Origin: Desulfosporosinus sp.
GTDB taxonomy: Bacteria > Bacillota > Desulfitobacteriia > Desulfitobacteriales > Desulfitobacteriaceae
DNA: 64,000 nt
Assembly: GCA_031292075.1 (NCBI GenBank)
Contig: JARLHW010000040.1
Location: forward strand, 99,512 to 163,511
Direction: 5' to 3'
Below are positions 46,551-57,027 of this stretch, in pieces (position 1 is the first letter of the stretch; the number at the start of each line of letters is the position of its first letter). The position numbers were made by a program, and so were the translations under genes. The notes under the pieces were generated by a model. The model ran no database searches. It was not told where the DNA came from and saw nothing but the letters and a program-made list of their open reading frames with translations.

Positions 46551-47810
46551 TTACAGTCTCCTTTCACTGTTTAACATATGCTGCCGCACCTCATTTAGAG
46601 CCGCTTGAACGGTCAATTGGCGAACCGACTCCCGTTCTCCATAAAACTGAAATCTTTTTGCTTGAACACCCTCAGGTGTAGCTAGTCCAATGTACACAAG
46701 ACCCACTGGTTTTTGATCACTGCCTCCATCGGGCCCCGCTATGCCCGTGGTTGAGATAGCTAGATCTGAGCCAACTTTAGAACGAACTCCTGCAGCCATT
46801 TCCTTGGCAACCTCTTCACTCACCGCGCCAAACTTTTTAAGATCATCTTCGTTCACCCCAAGAATCTCTTGTTTCACAGAGTTAGAATAGCTCACAACTC
46901 CACCCAGATAAAACTCAGAACTTCCCGGCTCCTGAGTAAGAGCAGCACCCAGCAAACCTCCTGTACACGACTCAGCCGAGGCAATGGTTAAGTGTTTATT
47001 TCTTAATGTTTGTCCGACAATTCCAATCATAGTTTCCTGATCACGGCCAAATATTTTATCTCCTAAACGCTGGCGAATTTTTTCTTCAGCTCGATCTAAA
47101 GCATCACTAGCTTCTCCGGACGTTGTCTGCGAGCTTCTTGCCACCAAACGAATGTGCATCTCAGCTCGTTTGGCCAGTAAGGCCATTGTAAGGTTTGGCA
47201 GACTCATCAGTTCACCGAGCACTTCCTCAATTGCCGATTCTCCCATTCCAAATACTTTCAGGACGCGCTCATTCATCCGTTCGGTATGCGGTTCGATGAT
47301 CCGTTGTAACTCCGGCCAAACATAAGTATCGAACATAGGACGCATTTCAAACGGAGGACCTGGTAATATTATAACGGTTTTACCGTTTTTTTTGATGATG
47401 GCCCCAGGAGCTGTCCCGATAGGATTGGGCAAGATTTTTGAACCCGTTGGAAAATAGACTTGTTTCTCGTTGTTTAAAGGCATTGGAGCTTTCCTACGGG
47501 CAAAGAACTGCTTAAGCTGCTCTAAACTGAAGGCGTCCAGCTCCATCTTTAAATCCAAAACTTTAGCAACAAGTTCCTTCGTCAAGTCATCTACTGTCGG
47601 ACCCAGCCCTCCCGTTGTAACGAGGAGATCTGTTCGTCCGATCGCCTGACGTAAAATTTGCTCTAAACGGTCGGGATTGTCACCGACTGTCGTATGGTAG
47701 TCCACTTCAATGCCCAAAGAAGATAGTTTTCCGGTCAAATAGTGGGCACTCGTATTAAGGGTTTCTCCAAGTAACAATTCAGTCCCAGTTGCCACGATTT
47801 CGGCTTTCAT
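46551..47810 (-). CDS. cinA: Competence/damage-inducible protein CinA
   Basis: The protein is about 419 aa. The N-terminal MoeA/MogA-like domain (AEIVATGTELLLGE, then TTGGLGPTVDDLT) is joined to the C-terminal amidase domain (AESCTGGLLGAALT, then ISTTGIAGPDGG), which hydrolyses nicotinamide mononucleotide. It lies in the conserved pgsA-cinA-recA neighbourhood. The start is set at MKAE. A GTG four codons upstream is also possible. Confidence 0.95.
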   Translation of the reverse strand: MKAEIVATGTELLLGETLNTSAHYLTGKLSSLGIEVDYHTTVGDNPDRLEQILRQAIGRTDLLVTTGGLGPTVDDLTKELVAKVLDLKMELDAFSLEQLKQFFARRKAPMPLNNEKQVYFPTGSKILPNPIGTAPGAIIKKNGKTVIILPGPPFEMRPMFDTYVWPELQRIIEPHTERMNERVLKVFGMGESAIEEVLGELMSLPNLTMALLAKRAEMHIRLVARSSQTTSGEASDALDRAEEKIRQRLGDKIFGRDQETMIGIVGQTLRNKHLTIASAESCTGGLLGAALTQEPGSSEFYLGGVVSYSNSVKQEILGVNEDDLKKFGAVSEEVAKEMAAGVRSKVGSDLAISTTGIAGPDGGSDQKPVGLVYIGLATPEGVQAKRFQFYGERESVRQLTVQAALNEVRQHMLNSERRL

Positions 47811-48062
47811 ATATATTATCACTCTCCTATAATCAGCGCAAATATTAAACCTTTACACTCTTGATTAGTTATTTCTCATCTTACCCAAAATTATCCTTCT
47901 TCCTAATAAAGAATACTGGCAGGCACTAAACAGGCCAAGAATGGAAGAATATCCCAATAGCCATAACTTTAACCGCAAATTCGCGTTTAAAATTCCGCTA
48001 TGGATGGGCGCCGTGATAGCGAGAAGGGCCCCGAAATTTATATCTGATAGGTACAGAAAAGC

Positions 48063-48090
48063 AAGGACACAATGCCTCGTGCCCTTGTAG
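48063..48090. repeat. Palindrome of the GCACGAT-type family
   Basis: CAAGGACAC and CTCGTGCCCTTG form an imperfect stem like those at 25092 and 3113. A related partial unit (TGCCCCTAC) lies at about 48149. The rest of 47823-48156 shows no gene. Confidence 0.4.
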
Positions 48091-48156
48091 TGCTACGTAT
48101 GACGCAATTAAGACAACCTAGGGTACTATGGATGAGCGCGCTCTGTTGTGCCCCTA

Positions 48157-49629
48157 CTAGGCTATGTTTTGTTGTAGGTTTGCTCGCAAATTTTCACCAC
48201 TCAAAGTTTCCTCTGCTTCAAGAATCTCTGTAATCCTTATTAACACAGTCCTATTCTGCTCAATAATCTTGATAGTTCGTTCTTCAAGATCCGCTAAGAT
48301 GTCTTTCGTCACGGGTTGGCGCTGTTCGGCACTCAGTAGAGAAACATCTGTAACTCCCAAGGAAGACATTCCCGCGAGAAGCATCTTTTCAACGAGGTTC
48401 AAGGCTTGTTCGTAATCACCCATTGCGCCTGTGCTCCTGGTGCCAAGAATCTGCTCTTCTGCGAGTGCCCCTGCTAGAGTCACCATAATCTGCTCTTCCA
48501 GCATAGCTTGGGTATAAAGATATAAATCGTCCTTCGGGTAATGGCGGACATATCCCAAAGCATTGCCCCGTGAACGAATGGAAATCTGAGAAACTGAGTT
48601 TGGGCGAACCATTTCTGCCAGCATAGCATGTCCACTCTCATGGATAGCCACACGCCGCAATTCCTCTTCCGTTGGCTTCCGATCAAGCTTTTCTCCCATC
48701 ATCACTTTCTCGACCGCTTCATGTAAATGGTGCTCAGTAATCTCACTCGCCATCTCACGCAAAGCAAAAATTGCCGCCTCGTTCGTTACGCTTTCCAAAT
48801 GAGCACCTGAGAATCCGAAGGTTTCATGGGCAATTTTTTCCAAATCAACATCTTGGGCTAAAGGTTTGCTTTTTGTGTGGATTTGCAAAATAGCTATCCT
48901 CCCCTCCTTATCGGGAAGATCAACTTTAACTTGCCGGTCAAATCGCCCCGGGCGAAGTATTGCTGCATCCAATGCTTCCGGTCGATTCGTTGCTGCCATC
49001 ACTAAAATATGAGCTCCCTGCTCAGCTTTCAACCCGTCCATCTCCACTAAAAGCTGATTAAGGGTTTGGTCATACTCATGGTGAGAAACGTTACTTCCGC
49101 GTTTCGCCCCCAGAATATCCATTTCGTCAATGAAAATAATCGCACTCGTTTTCTTTTCTTTCCGTACCATTTCTCGTGCTCTCCGAAATAAGCCACGTAC
49201 CCGTTCTGCTCCCACACCGGCATACATTTCGACAAATTCACTTCCGGATACTGACAGAAAAGCCGAATTGGTGTACCGCGCCGCGGCTTTGGCTAACAAG
49301 GTTTTTCCTGTTCCTGTCGGTCCGGACAATAATATTCCCTTTAATGGACGAATCCCCAGGGCCTTCATCCGATCTGAATAAAGTAAAAAATCCAGAGCTT
49401 CCTGAAGTTCCTTTTTGGCGACACTTTGCCCCCCGATGTCCTCAAAATCGATCGCAGTGGTGGTGATAGACACCCCATTGCCATTTTTTAAAACTTGACG
49501 CGAAATGACAAAAGTCCAAACAAAATAGGCGCCAACTATGAGTAACCCTATAGGCAATATATTATATCCCATGACCAGTAGAAAGGCAAAGATACCTGCC
49601 CCCAAACCTATCAAGATATCAAGTTTCAT
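48157..49629 (-). CDS. Compact FtsH-like AAA+ metalloprotease
   Basis: The protein is 490 aa. Two N-terminal hydrophobic helices lie close together, with no room for the usual FtsH extracytoplasmic domain. The AAA module has GPTGTGKTLLAKA, IIFIDEMD and ATNRPEALDAAILRPGRFDRQ. The protease has IHESGHAML (HExxH), a later GDYEQALN Asp ligand and an FtsH-like C terminus. FtsH is normally 600 aa or more. It likely degrades membrane proteins. GAAAGGGGAGAGAAG lies before the ATG. Confidence 0.88.
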   Translation of the reverse strand: MKLDILIGLGAGIFAFLLVMGYNILPIGLLIVGAYFVWTFVISRQVLKNGNGVSITTTAIDFEDIGGQSVAKKELQEALDFLLYSDRMKALGIRPLKGILLSGPTGTGKTLLAKAAARYTNSAFLSVSGSEFVEMYAGVGAERVRGLFRRAREMVRKEKKTSAIIFIDEMDILGAKRGSNVSHHEYDQTLNQLLVEMDGLKAEQGAHILVMAATNRPEALDAAILRPGRFDRQVKVDLPDKEGRIAILQIHTKSKPLAQDVDLEKIAHETFGFSGAHLESVTNEAAIFALREMASEITEHHLHEAVEKVMMGEKLDRKPTEEELRRVAIHESGHAMLAEMVRPNSVSQISIRSRGNALGYVRHYPKDDLYLYTQAMLEEQIMVTLAGALAEEQILGTRSTGAMGDYEQALNLVEKMLLAGMSSLGVTDVSLLSAEQRQPVTKDILADLEERTIKIIEQNRTVLIRITEILEAEETLSGENLRANLQQNIA

Positions 49630-49655
49630 CTTCTCTCCCCTTTCTGACGATAGCC

Positions 49656-50174
49656 CTATTGTTCTTCGCTTGGTAAAAACTTCACTTGCCCATGCCGATC
49701 GATCACTTCGATCAGTTGAGCGTTCTCTTGAGTCAAGACCACATAAATTGCATCATTGTCCATTTCTAAATCGAGCTGTACTCCTGCTTTATCTGCCTGG
49801 GTTCTAACGCTTTGGGCCATCTCTGTAAAGTTTCCACGTGCTATTCCTTCTTGTAACGCAAACTGCATTTGTCCCAATAGTTTATTTAGAGAATCGTTAG
49901 TTCTGTCAAGGTAGCAAATAGGTAATTCACCTGCTAATTTTTCCAAAGCCAGACTCGCTTGGCGAAGGTTCGTCATGTGATTGGTAACCACAACCATCAC
50001 ATCTTGGCCATTCTTTTGCACAGTTTTAGCGGAAACAACACCCGGAATATGCTGACTTTGACTCAAAGTGTTAACATCAACCCATTTTTTCTGATAGATG
50101 ACCTTCCCTCCCAATAACAAACCAAATATCAGGAGACCGACAAAGCTTATCAGCAGTATTCGCTGTTTTGTCAT
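49656..50174 (-). CDS. Signal-anchored hypothetical protein (YhcN/YlaJ-like)
   Basis: The protein is 172 aa. An N-terminal hydrophobic helix (ILLISFVGLLIFGLLLG) leads to a small extracytoplasmic domain. The segment IPGVVSAKTVQKNGQDVMVVVT resembles the sporulation lipoprotein YhcN/YlaJ pattern. It lacks a clear lipobox. It is 26 bases upstream of the FtsH-like gene, probably in one operon. Confidence 0.55.
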   Translation of the reverse strand: MTKQRILLISFVGLLIFGLLLGGKVIYQKKWVDVNTLSQSQHIPGVVSAKTVQKNGQDVMVVVTNHMTNLRQASLALEKLAGELPICYLDRTNDSLNKLLGQMQFALQEGIARGNFTEMAQSVRTQADKAGVQLDLEMDNDAIYVVLTQENAQLIEVIDRHGQVKFLPSEEQ

Positions 50175-50387
50175 CGTATTTTCCTCCGTTTGCTACACTT
50201 TGTACTATATTTCATTATAGCACGTGATATATCATTCTGAGAGGAGATCTTGTATCCATTATAGGTAAAAATAAACAATATCTAGAGAAATAAACTTTTT
50301 CCTACAGGCCTGATGCCTCGAGCCCTCCGGCGATGAATACTGCCTTGGTTATTTATTCAGAAAGGACACAGGAGTCGCAAAAGTAAA

Positions 50388-50434
50388 ATGAGACGGATAG
50401 AGGCATGCTTCATCGTGCCTTTATCCGTCTCATT
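50388..50434 (-). terminator. Terminator after pgsA
   Basis: A long stem GAATGAGACGGATAAAGGCACG with a partly matched complement on the minus strand, 44 bases after the pgsA stop. The rest of 50175-50477 holds nothing else I can identify. Confidence 0.7.
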
Positions 50435-50477
50435 CTTCGCAACACTAACCCTATTTGCCAGATTAAAACGATATTAT

Positions 50478-51035
50478 TCATTTACCCAGTAGTTTGCGAG
50501 CTTTGCGTAAATAGTCAAGACCTGAAATGACGGTAAAAATCAACGCAATATATAATAGTGGTTGACCGACGTGTATGCCTATGATTGAAAGAGGCCAGTC
50601 ATGTAACAATATTGCGCTGATTGCAACAACTTGAGTAATAGTCTTAACTTTGCCAAGTTTACTGGCACTAATCACAACTCCATCGACAGCTGCAATAGCT
50701 CGGAGTCCCGTCACCGCAAACTCCCTGGCCAAGATGATCCAGGCAACCCAAGCTGTCACCGCTCCAAGCTCAACCAACGAGATCAGAGCTGCGGATACCA
50801 AGAGCTTATCGGCCAGTGGATCCATGAATTTACCCAAGTTTGTAACTTGGTGGCGCTTACGAGCAATATATCCATCCAAGCCATCTGTAGCAGAGGCTAA
50901 AATAAAGATCACTGCAGCCACCATATCTTGATGGGGAAAAAGCGTATGGCCTTTGGGTACTTGAAGAAGTAAAAAAGTCATAAACACCGGTATTAAAACA
51001 ATCCGTGCTAAAGTTAAACGATTGGGTAAATTCAC
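50478..51035 (-). CDS. pgsA: Phosphatidylglycerophosphate synthase
   Basis: The protein is 185 aa with about five TM helices and the CDP-alcohol phosphatidyltransferase motif DGLDGYIARKRHQVT-GKFMDPLADK. It starts phosphatidylglycerol synthesis. The GTG start overlaps the rimO stop by 4 bases (GTGA), so translation is coupled. Confidence 0.95.
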   Translation of the reverse strand: MNLPNRLTLARIVLIPVFMTFLLLQVPKGHTLFPHQDMVAAVIFILASATDGLDGYIARKRHQVTNLGKFMDPLADKLLVSAALISLVELGAVTAWVAWIILAREFAVTGLRAIAAVDGVVISASKLGKVKTITQVVAISAILLHDWPLSIIGIHVGQPLLYIALIFTVISGLDYLRKARKLLGK

Positions 51036-52363
51036 GAAACAACCTCTCCTATTAAATCGTAACTATCCGCCTCAAGGATGCGAACTTTAATCATGTCACC
51101 CACATGAATTGAGGTCTGAGCACCTGTAATATAGACCTGTCCATCGATTTCGGGAGCATCTCCTTCGGTTCGGCCCATCCACCGTCCATCGGGCAATTTC
51201 TGCTCAAGCATCACCGTAACAACACGCCTAACCCAGCGTTGTTGCCTAGCCAAAGAAATCTCTTGTTGAAGCAGCATAATCTGTTCTCGTCGCTGTTCAC
51301 GAACTTCTGATGAAATTTGATCCTCTCTTTGACCAGCAGGTGTATTCTCCTCCTGGGAATAAGAAAATACCCCAAGTCGATCAAACTGGATGCGCTGAAC
51401 AAAATCAACCATCGTTTGAAATTCCTGCTCTGTTTCTCCTGGAAAACCCGTAATCATTGTCGTCCTTAGGGTGATGTCCGGCATAGCGCTACGCAATTTT
51501 CCAATCAGAGTTTCAGCTTGCTCTATCGTTCCTCGACGATTCATGTCCTTTAGAATCTTATTATCCGCGTGTTGCAACGGTAAATCAATATACCTGCAAA
51601 TTTTCGGTTCCTGACGCATAGTTTCGATCAGCTCATCTGTAAAACGCTCAGGATAACAATACATTAACCGAATCCATTCGATCCCCTCAATACAGGAAAG
51701 CTGACGAAGCAAGTGAGGAAGGCGGAGTTCTCCATAAAGGTCAAGTCCGTAGCGCGTGGTATCCTGAGCCATGACCAAAATCTCCTTAACACCTTGTGCC
51801 GCCATGTCCTGGACCTCCTGTATCACTGACTCCTCCGGTCGACTGCGAAAATGTCCGCGTACATACGGTATGACACAATAAGTACAGTAGTTATCGCATC
51901 CCTCTGCAACCTTTACAAAAGCTAAATAATCGGGAGTGGAACGTCTACGAGGCATCTTTTCATTATGAAGAAAATCTGGTGTACCTGGCTTTATAAGAGT
52001 TGTTCGCGTGCGCTCAGCAGCTTGAACTATTTCCATGATTTCATCAATATTCCCAGTTCCGAGCACACCATCTAGTTCAGGTATATCCTGCATTAATTCA
52101 GATCCATACCGTTGCGCAAGGCACCCTGTCGCAATCAGGGTCTGACAAGAACCGGATTCTTTAAAACCTGCCATCTCAAAAATAGTTTCAATCGACTCTT
52201 CCTTTGCCGATTGTATAAATGTACAGGTATTGACTACAATAATATCTGCCTCTTCGAGGTTATCAGTATCTATGTAAGCTTGGGCAAGTAATCCTGACAT
52301 TACTTCGCTATCTACTTGATTTTTTGGACATCCCAAAGTGACAACTGCAACTTTTTTAGCCAA
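51032..52363 (-). CDS. rimO: Ribosomal protein S12 methylthiotransferase
   Basis: The protein is 443 aa. An N-terminal UPF0004 domain with cysteines (TLGCPKNQVDSE, NTCTF, ATGCLAQRYG) precedes a radical-SAM domain with CDNYCTYCVIP and a C-terminal TRAM domain. It adds a methylthio group to an Asp of S12. The TTG start follows GAGGTG. Confidence 0.96.
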   Translation of the reverse strand: MAKKVAVVTLGCPKNQVDSEVMSGLLAQAYIDTDNLEEADIIVVNTCTFIQSAKEESIETIFEMAGFKESGSCQTLIATGCLAQRYGSELMQDIPELDGVLGTGNIDEIMEIVQAAERTRTTLIKPGTPDFLHNEKMPRRRSTPDYLAFVKVAEGCDNYCTYCVIPYVRGHFRSRPEESVIQEVQDMAAQGVKEILVMAQDTTRYGLDLYGELRLPHLLRQLSCIEGIEWIRLMYCYPERFTDELIETMRQEPKICRYIDLPLQHADNKILKDMNRRGTIEQAETLIGKLRSAMPDITLRTTMITGFPGETEQEFQTMVDFVQRIQFDRLGVFSYSQEENTPAGQREDQISSEVREQRREQIMLLQQEISLARQQRWVRRVVTVMLEQKLPDGRWMGRTEGDAPEIDGQVYITGAQTSIHVGDMIKVRILEADSYDLIGEVVS

Positions 52364-52528
52364 CGTTACACCTCATATCATTGCTCTACCTTTTCTAGTA
52401 TAAACTAACGCTTCCGCAAGGTCAAAATAAATTAGAAGAGACTCACCTAAAGTTCACGTTCTGTCCTGAAATAGGATTTATTTCATTCAATAGTTGATGC
52501 TACAACTCAGCAGCGGGTCTTAAATATC

Positions 52529-52556
52529 AAAAAGGATGGCTTGTTGCCACCCTCTG
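52529..52556 (-). terminator. Terminator after phoU
   Basis: Minus-strand stem GGGTGGC/GCCATCC with following Ts, 13 bases after the phoU stop. Confidence 0.7.
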
Positions 52557-52568
52557 GTTAAATAATTA

Positions 52569-53219
52569 TTATTTGTTAAGGTCATGTCGTTCAGCTGTAG
52601 CGATATAAATCACATTTTCGCCAATATTTGTAGCATGGTCAGCAATACGTTCAAGATAGCGACCTATTAAAGTCAGAGACATACCTTGATCTAAGATTTC
52701 TGGTTCTTTGGACATGATGACTAAAAGATCACGTACGACATGTTTATACAGATGGTCAACTTCATCATCTTGCACCGCCAGATTTTGCGCAAGTTCCATG
52801 TCCTCACTACTATATGCTTCTAGGCCCTGCCGCATCATGCTAAGTGCCTTCTCAGCCATCAGAGGAATGTCAATAAGTGGCTTACAGAGAGGTCCCTCAA
52901 TTCTCCGCACAGCCTTAGCTATATCGATGGCCAGATCTGCCATCCTTTCAAGATCTGTCGATATTTTCATCGCCGAAATAATCTTTCGTAAATCCTTAGC
53001 AACCGGCTGCTGAGTTGCGATTAAACGCACACACACATCATCCACCTGTCGCTCAAAATCATTGACCAATTGATCCTCTGTAATCCAAAATTCTGCTTGA
53101 GTCCGATCAAGAGTTACTAGGGCTTGCATACACCCTTGTAGGATCTTTTCTACTTCTTTGCCCATGTCTTTAAGTAAACTGGTCAAAATTAGCTGTCCTT
53201 CATTTAGTGACTGACGCAT
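52569..53219 (-). CDS. phoU: Phosphate-uptake regulator PhoU
   Basis: The protein is 216 aa with two three-helix bundles. The repeated pattern E/DxxxD is visible in QVDDVCVRLIATQQPVAKDLR and DDEVDHLYKHVVRDLL. PhoU damps Pho signalling and phosphate import. No pst operon is adjacent in this window. Confidence 0.93.
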   Translation of the reverse strand: MRQSLNEGQLILTSLLKDMGKEVEKILQGCMQALVTLDRTQAEFWITEDQLVNDFERQVDDVCVRLIATQQPVAKDLRKIISAMKISTDLERMADLAIDIAKAVRRIEGPLCKPLIDIPLMAEKALSMMRQGLEAYSSEDMELAQNLAVQDDEVDHLYKHVVRDLLVIMSKEPEILDQGMSLTLIGRYLERIADHATNIGENVIYIATAERHDLNK

Positions 53220-53456
53220 TAGATATCCCCCTTCATCCCATTAAGGCCATATAGCCCAGCCACACAAATAGCTATCTGATTAATTATACATTAGACACTA
53301 GGAAAAGCCCAGCGCGGACTGAAATTGTTCTCTTTAGTCTAATAATCACTGTGTAAAGTTTGCATTTAATGGCAAACATTTAATGTATCAAAGTAAAAGG
53401 AATTATAAAATTCTTGTCGAAATAAGCCCCTAAGAAACTTATGTGAGGTGTCATGT

Positions 53457-54068
53457 GTGTTTGATCAAACGATAGACCCCGTTGACTCGTGTGGCTGTGG
53501 AGATACAGGGTATCTGACCACCCGTACTATACCGATTGACTTAGTCCACGGTGTCGGGCGCATAGAGAATGTTCCCGTTTATCATTGTCGTTCAACCTCC
53601 TGCCAGGAATTCACCCTACCCTCGATCGTTTCACGCCGCCTCGAAGATATTGCTGAAGAAATGGAAAAGATCCAATCAACTGAAGCCGTCTATACCTGGG
53701 AATCCCATCAAGGCTGGTCCATAGACCCACTTCAACGGACAAATAAACAAACCCATTTACAAGCTTTTACCCTTCAATTTGGTAGCCGTGAATATACTGA
53801 TGCTCATATTGTGCTGATCGTACCCGGCCAGGCAATCTTTTTTCAGAGTAGGCTTGAAGACTCGGAGTACTATCTCTTGCGCTATGAAGAGGAGACCCGC
53901 ACAGAAGGAATCTGGTTTTCCTTTTTGAAATTTTACTATGAAGAACCAGAATTAACCTATGAGGATTTCCTTGAATGGTCAGAAGACGGACACCTTAAAG
54001 AACTAGGGCTCATCACCCTCGATGAAGTTGAAGATGCCTTAATTGATGAATTTGGAGACTGGTCGTGA
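53457..54068 (+). CDS. Hypothetical protein with N-terminal zinc-knuckle-like pattern
   Basis: The protein is about 203 aa. The N terminus has SCGCG and, 30 residues on, CRSTSCQEF, like the YgiT-type zinc-finger layout. The rest is acidic and unrecognised. The GTG at 53457 fits GAGGTG with 6-base spacing; the track start at 53448 lies inside that site. A terminator follows. Confidence 0.6.
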   Translation: MFDQTIDPVDSCGCGDTGYLTTRTIPIDLVHGVGRIENVPVYHCRSTSCQEFTLPSIVSRRLEDIAEEMEKIQSTEAVYTWESHQGWSIDPLQRTNKQTHLQAFTLQFGSREYTDAHIVLIVPGQAIFFQSRLEDSEYYLLRYEEETRTEGIWFSFLKFYYEEPELTYEDFLEWSEDGHLKELGLITLDEVEDALIDEFGDWS

Positions 54069-54072
54069 GAAA

Positions 54073-54112
54073 GCGGTGTGAGTAGGTATTCCTACCTCAC
54101 ACCGTCCTTTTA
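54073..54112 (+). terminator. Terminator after the YgiT-like gene
   Basis: Stem CGGTGTGAG..TAGG/CCTA..CCTCACACCG then CCTTTTATT. Confidence 0.75.
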
Positions 54113-54317
54113 TTTGTCCGGTTCCATTTCCTCCCGAGCTATTTGCCCCATGGCAAACTATACATTGAGAATTCAACGCAAAAACTAAGAGACCTCTCGA
54201 AGATTCACTGAATCGATGAGAAGCCTCTATACTTAAGTCTATAGCCCCTATGCTACAGGCTAAAAAAATTCACGCTGTTACCTTTTCGTTATATTTACAG
54301 CAAACTAATTCAACCAT

Positions 54318-56951
54318 TTATTTACTTTTCTTAGCCCCGTGATGTTTTTTCTTGCCTTTATAGATTTGATTATCGGAACCTCTCCAAAATCGCGCCTTTT
54401 CCTTTTCGGGCTTACCCTCGTTCGGTACCGCCTTATTCTGTGCGCCTGTGTAAGCTACTTCTTTGCTCTTTTCACCTTTATTTGGTGTTTCTGCATTCCG
54501 GGCACTCTTGTAGCCGCCTGCTTTGCCTGGTGCACCCTTGTAGGATGCTGCATCTACACTCCGCGTGTCCTTAAAACGTACCGCTTTGCCCGGCGCGCCT
54601 TTGAAGGAGGTTACTAGGGTCCGCTCAGCTTTGTAACCTCCTGCTTCGCCTGGCGCACTCTTGTAAGGTGCTTTTTCTGCACTCCGTGTATCCTTAAAGT
54701 GTTCCTCTTTGCTTGGTATACCCTTGTGTGCCACTTTTTCTACGGTTCGCGCATTTCTGTAGCCACCCGCTTTGCCTGGGGCGCCCTTGTAGGGTGCTTT
54801 TTCTACGCTCCGGGTATCCTTAAAGCGTACTGGTTTGCCCGGCTCGCCTTTGTCTGGTGCGGAATCTTCTCTCCGTGCTCGTTTAAAGCGTGACTCTTTG
54901 CCCTGCAAAACTTTGTTCGGTGCTTCTAGGCTTCGCACACCTTTATAGCGTGGTTCTTTACTCAGAGCGCCTTTAGGTGGTGTTTCTTTACCTTGCGCTC
55001 CTTTGATTGGTGCTGCTTTGCTCCGTTCATCTTTGTAGGGGGCCTCTTTGCCAGCTACAGCAGCACTTTTACTCTTCATGCCTGATCTTCTCACTCGTCC
55101 CTTACTCGGCTTAGCAGGTGTACTACCTTTTTCTAACGGATCTGGTCGTAAATATTTCCGGGGTCGAATTAGGCATTTAGGACCATACCCGATTAGATCC
55201 TCTCGATGAGCTAAACGCAAGGCCTCTTCCACTAACTCATGATTTCTCGGACTCCGATATTGAATTAAAGCCCTCTGCATAGCCTTCTCATGTAAGCTGC
55301 GCGGAATATAAACAGGCTCCATAGTGTGGGGATCTAAACCGGTGTAATACATACAGGTGGAGAGGGTTCCCGGCGTTGGGATAAAATCCTGGACTTGTTC
55401 TGGATTGACACCCATGTCTCGCACATATTCAGCCAATTCGACGGCTTCTTTCAGGGTACTGCCCGGGTGAGAGGAGATCAAATAGGGAACGAGATATTGT
55501 TCTTTCCCTAGTTCTTCATTGGCCTCACGGAACCTTTGTACAAATTCCTCGTACACGGCTTTTCCAGGTTTGCCCATGCGCCGTAGAACTTCCTCACTGA
55601 CATGTTCCGGAGCAACCTTCAATTGACCGCTGACATGGTGCTCACAAAGCTCACGTAAAAACCCAGAATTTCGATCCGCTAATACTGCATCATAACGGAT
55701 ACCAGATCGAACGAACACCTTCTTTACTTTCGGCAAATTCCGCAAGCGACGCAAGATATCCAGGTATTCCTCATGATCAATTTCAAGTTTATCGCACGGC
55801 TCAGGGAATAGGCACTGTTTATGTGAACAAGCTCCCCTATTTAATTGCTCCTTGCACGCCGGCCGACGAAAGTTGGCTGTAGGGCCCCCTACATCATGAA
55901 TATATCCTTTAAAGCGATCGTTCCATGTCATTTGCTCAGCTTCCCGAATAATCGATTCAGCACTTCGACTTTGAACAATTCGCCCCTGATGAAAGGTTAG
56001 CGCACAAAAAGAGCAGGCTCCATAACATCCTCTGACACTAGTAAGACTAAATTCGACCTCTTCAATAGCCGGGACTCCCCCTTGGTCTTCATAAGATGGA
56101 TGATAGGTCCCCATAAAAGGGAGGGCATAGATGGCATCCATCTCTGCTTGGGTTAAGGGAAGTGAGGGCCGATTTTGCAGCACACTTTTGCGCCCATGGG
56201 ATTGAACCATCGCTTTACCACGAAAAGGGTCCTGCTGGTTATATTGCACCCCAAAAGCCTCAGCATACTTTTTTTTGTCAGAAGCAACCTCATCGAAGCT
56301 TGGTAAAACTAAGGTGTCCTGAAGCACAACATCCCCAGTCAAAGGCACCATTGTCCCCCTCACATCCGTTATCTGATCAATCGGCACCCCGTTATTCAGA
56401 CGTACGGCGACCTCCACGATCGACGTTTCCCCCATCCCAAAGACAAGCAAATCGGCTTGACTATCGAGCAATATTGACCTTCGAACGTCATTACTCCAAT
56501 AGTCATAATGGGCAAAGCGCCTCAAGGAAGCCTCAATTCCCCCGATAATTACAGGAACACCCGGTAACGCTTCCCTCACACGATTTGAGTAAGCGATGGT
56601 GGTTCGATCTGGACGAAGACCTGGCTTACCTCCAGGTGAATAGGCGTCTTTATGCCGTTTCTTTTTGGCCGCCGTATAGTGATTAACCATGGAATCGAGA
56701 TTTCCTCCCGATATCAAACATGCCAAGCGAGGTTTTCCCAGCGCTCGAAAATCTCGGAGATTTTTCCAATCGGGCTGAGCCAAAATCCCCACCCGAAAAT
56801 TATGTTTTTCCAAAACACGAGCAATAATTGCAACTCCAAAACTGGAATGATCCACATAGGCGTCACCGGTAATGAGGAGAAAGTCCAGCTCATCCCAGCC
56901 ACGCGCCTCCATATCCGATCGGTTCATGGGTAAAAAGTTCCGTATCCGCAT
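54318..56951 (-). CDS. ygiQ: YgiQ-family radical SAM protein with long repeat tail
   Basis: The protein is 877 aa. The N-terminal UPF0313 domain ([15 protein letters not shown], then [12 protein letters not shown]) leads to a radical-SAM cluster motif [16 protein letters not shown] and the family's C-terminal region ([16 protein letters not shown]). It ends near residue 620, the normal family length. About 250 residues of Lys/Gly/Ala-rich imperfect repeats (period near 21 residues, [14 protein letters not shown] type) follow and look disordered and positively charged. The start at 56951 (MRIRNF) follows AAAGGTGAG. The radical-SAM substrate is unknown. Confidence 0.9.
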   Translation of the reverse strand: MRIRNFLPMNRSDMEARGWDELDFLLITGDAYVDHSSFGVAIIARVLEKHNFRVGILAQPDWKNLRDFRALGKPRLACLISGGNLDSMVNHYTAAKKKRHKDAYSPGGKPGLRPDRTTIAYSNRVREALPGVPVIIGGIEASLRRFAHYDYWSNDVRRSILLDSQADLLVFGMGETSIVEVAVRLNNGVPIDQITDVRGTMVPLTGDVVLQDTLVLPSFDEVASDKKKYAEAFGVQYNQQDPFRGKAMVQSHGRKSVLQNRPSLPLTQAEMDAIYALPFMGTYHPSYEDQGGVPAIEEVEFSLTSVRGCYGACSFCALTFHQGRIVQSRSAESIIREAEQMTWNDRFKGYIHDVGGPTANFRRPACKEQLNRGACSHKQCLFPEPCDKLEIDHEEYLDILRRLRNLPKVKKVFVRSGIRYDAVLADRNSGFLRELCEHHVSGQLKVAPEHVSEEVLRRMGKPGKAVYEEFVQRFREANEELGKEQYLVPYLISSHPGSTLKEAVELAEYVRDMGVNPEQVQDFIPTPGTLSTCMYYTGLDPHTMEPVYIPRSLHEKAMQRALIQYRSPRNHELVEEALRLAHREDLIGYGPKCLIRPRKYLRPDPLEKGSTPAKPSKGRVRRSGMKSKSAAVAGKEAPYKDERSKAAPIKGAQGKETPPKGALSKEPRYKGVRSLEAPNKVLQGKESRFKRARREDSAPDKGEPGKPVRFKDTRSVEKAPYKGAPGKAGGYRNARTVEKVAHKGIPSKEEHFKDTRSAEKAPYKSAPGEAGGYKAERTLVTSFKGAPGKAVRFKDTRSVDAASYKGAPGKAGGYKSARNAETPNKGEKSKEVAYTGAQNKAVPNEGKPEKEKARFWRGSDNQIYKGKKKHHGAKKSK
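54420..55060 (-). repeat. Tandem repeats encoding the YgiQ tail
   Basis: Roughly 8-9 diverged copies of a 60-63-base unit encode [20 protein letters not shown]-type segments. Two subtypes alternate in part (GGYK and VRFKD). Confidence 0.7.
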
Positions 56952-57006
56952 ATTCTCACCTTTCTGTTTAAACACACTACAAAAATATCATCTGGTATAA
57001 AAGAGA

Positions 57007-57027
57007 AAAGAGGGGCAACCCCTCTTT
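57007..57027 (-). terminator. Terminator after yajQ
   Basis: Stem AAAGAGGGG/CCCCTCTTT with a three-base loop, T-rich on the minus strand. Confidence 0.8.

Noticed and set aside
54339-54893. Cys/aromatic-rich plus-strand ORFs across the YgiQ tail
   Set aside because: They are the antisense reading of the repeat tail, not separate genes.
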